Source of the DNA: Nicoliella spurrieriana
GTDB taxonomy: Bacteria; Bacillota; Bacilli; Lactobacillales; Lactobacillaceae
NCBI RefSeq assembly: GCF_023380205.1
Contig: NZ_CP093361.1
Location: 1,330,172-1,394,171 of the forward strand
Length of the DNA: 64,000 nucleotides
Direction: 5' to 3'
Content: more model-generated notes on this DNA
Database searches by the model: none
What the model saw: the letters and a program-made list of their open reading frames with translations, nothing else
What the model was told of the DNA's origin: nothing
How positions within the stretch are numbered: the first letter of the stretch is position 1
The DNA's letters: not shown here

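Noticed and set aside
17675-63933. Dozens of plus-strand and out-of-frame open frames within the giant gene, some over 200 codons (e.g. 34568-35209, 42221-42883)
   Set aside because: They are shadows: Ala/Ser-rich coding DNA has few stops on either strand, their products are monotonous Ala/Leu/Val/Pro strings, and they recur with the 1,332/2,664-bp repeat period.
63976-63978. ATG at 63978 as the start of the giant protein
   Set aside because: The frame is open upstream to the window edge, no ribosome site precedes it, and the first residues are not a signal peptide.
16813-64000. CRISPR array as explanation for the regular repeats
   Set aside because: Repeats are translated in one frame, are hundreds of bases long, lack identical short repeats with unique spacers, and no cas genes are present.
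16813-64000. Assembly artefact creating the tandem repeat
   Set aside because: Units differ clearly from one another in sequence and the frame is kept throughout, unlike a stuttered assembly; the exact copy number still depends on read length and cannot be verified here.

Overview
The window comes from a lactic acid bacterium of the family Lactobacillaceae. This rests on the gene order rplU-prp-rpmA-efp-asp23-nusB-folD-xseA-xseB-ispA-tlyA, a class 1A (fumarate-type) dihydroorotate dehydrogenase, a PyrR-type attenuator ahead of the pyr genes, and a giant Ser/Ala-rich surface protein with a basic C-terminal wall-binding region. Giant extracellular proteins are known in fructophilic lactobacilli such as Apilactobacillus, so a relative of those is plausible, but I cannot assign a genus or species. 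Every protein gene and the tRNA lie on the minus strand, so transcription runs from high to low coordinates.

Layout. (1) 1-6449: a housekeeping cluster in three transcription blocks. The blocks are rplU-prp-rpmA (behind an L21-leader-like RNA), efp-asp23-nusB, and folD-xseA-xseB-ispA-tlyA. Intrinsic terminators after rpmA and after nusB separate them, and tlyA runs off the left edge. (2) 6455-6625: tRNA-Arg(UCU) with its own consensus promoter and terminator. (3) 6640-8985: three tightly packed genes of unknown function; the last shows a faint, degenerate resemblance to all-alpha dUTPases. (4) 8983-16742: a pyrimidine operon pyrB-pyrC-carA-carB-pyrD with a promoter, a PyrR-type attenuator and a closing terminator. 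Four of the enzymes convert bicarbonate, glutamine and aspartate to dihydroorotate and PyrD oxidises it to orotate. The two UMP-forming genes pyrE and pyrF, and the regulator pyrR, are not here.

(5) 16813-64000: one uninterrupted reading frame of at least 15,728 codons that is still open at the right edge. It encodes a giant, almost entirely Ala/Ser/Asn/Thr/Asp-rich surface protein, by composition roughly 1.4 MDa. Its start and any secretion signal lie outside the window. Tyr-rich regions with YxxGYxxG-type motifs flank the repetitive rod at both ends, and the C-terminus carries two basic modules that probably bind the cell wall. There is no LPXTG motif.

The rod is a strict hierarchical repeat, measured here by hand from coordinates. 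Turn-like loops recur about every 222 nt (74 residues). Three of these make a module of about 666 nt (222 residues), and about 67 modules fill the rod. Two modules make a 1,332-bp (444-residue) unit whose spacing is exactly 1,332 bp in 11 of 12 intervals within the two main arrays. Longer 3,321-bp (five-module) superunits punctuate the arrays of 2, 12 and 3 units. A 2,664-bp (two-unit) spacing also marks the closest-matching DNA, which suggests recent pairwise amplification. This lattice is the most notable feature of the window.
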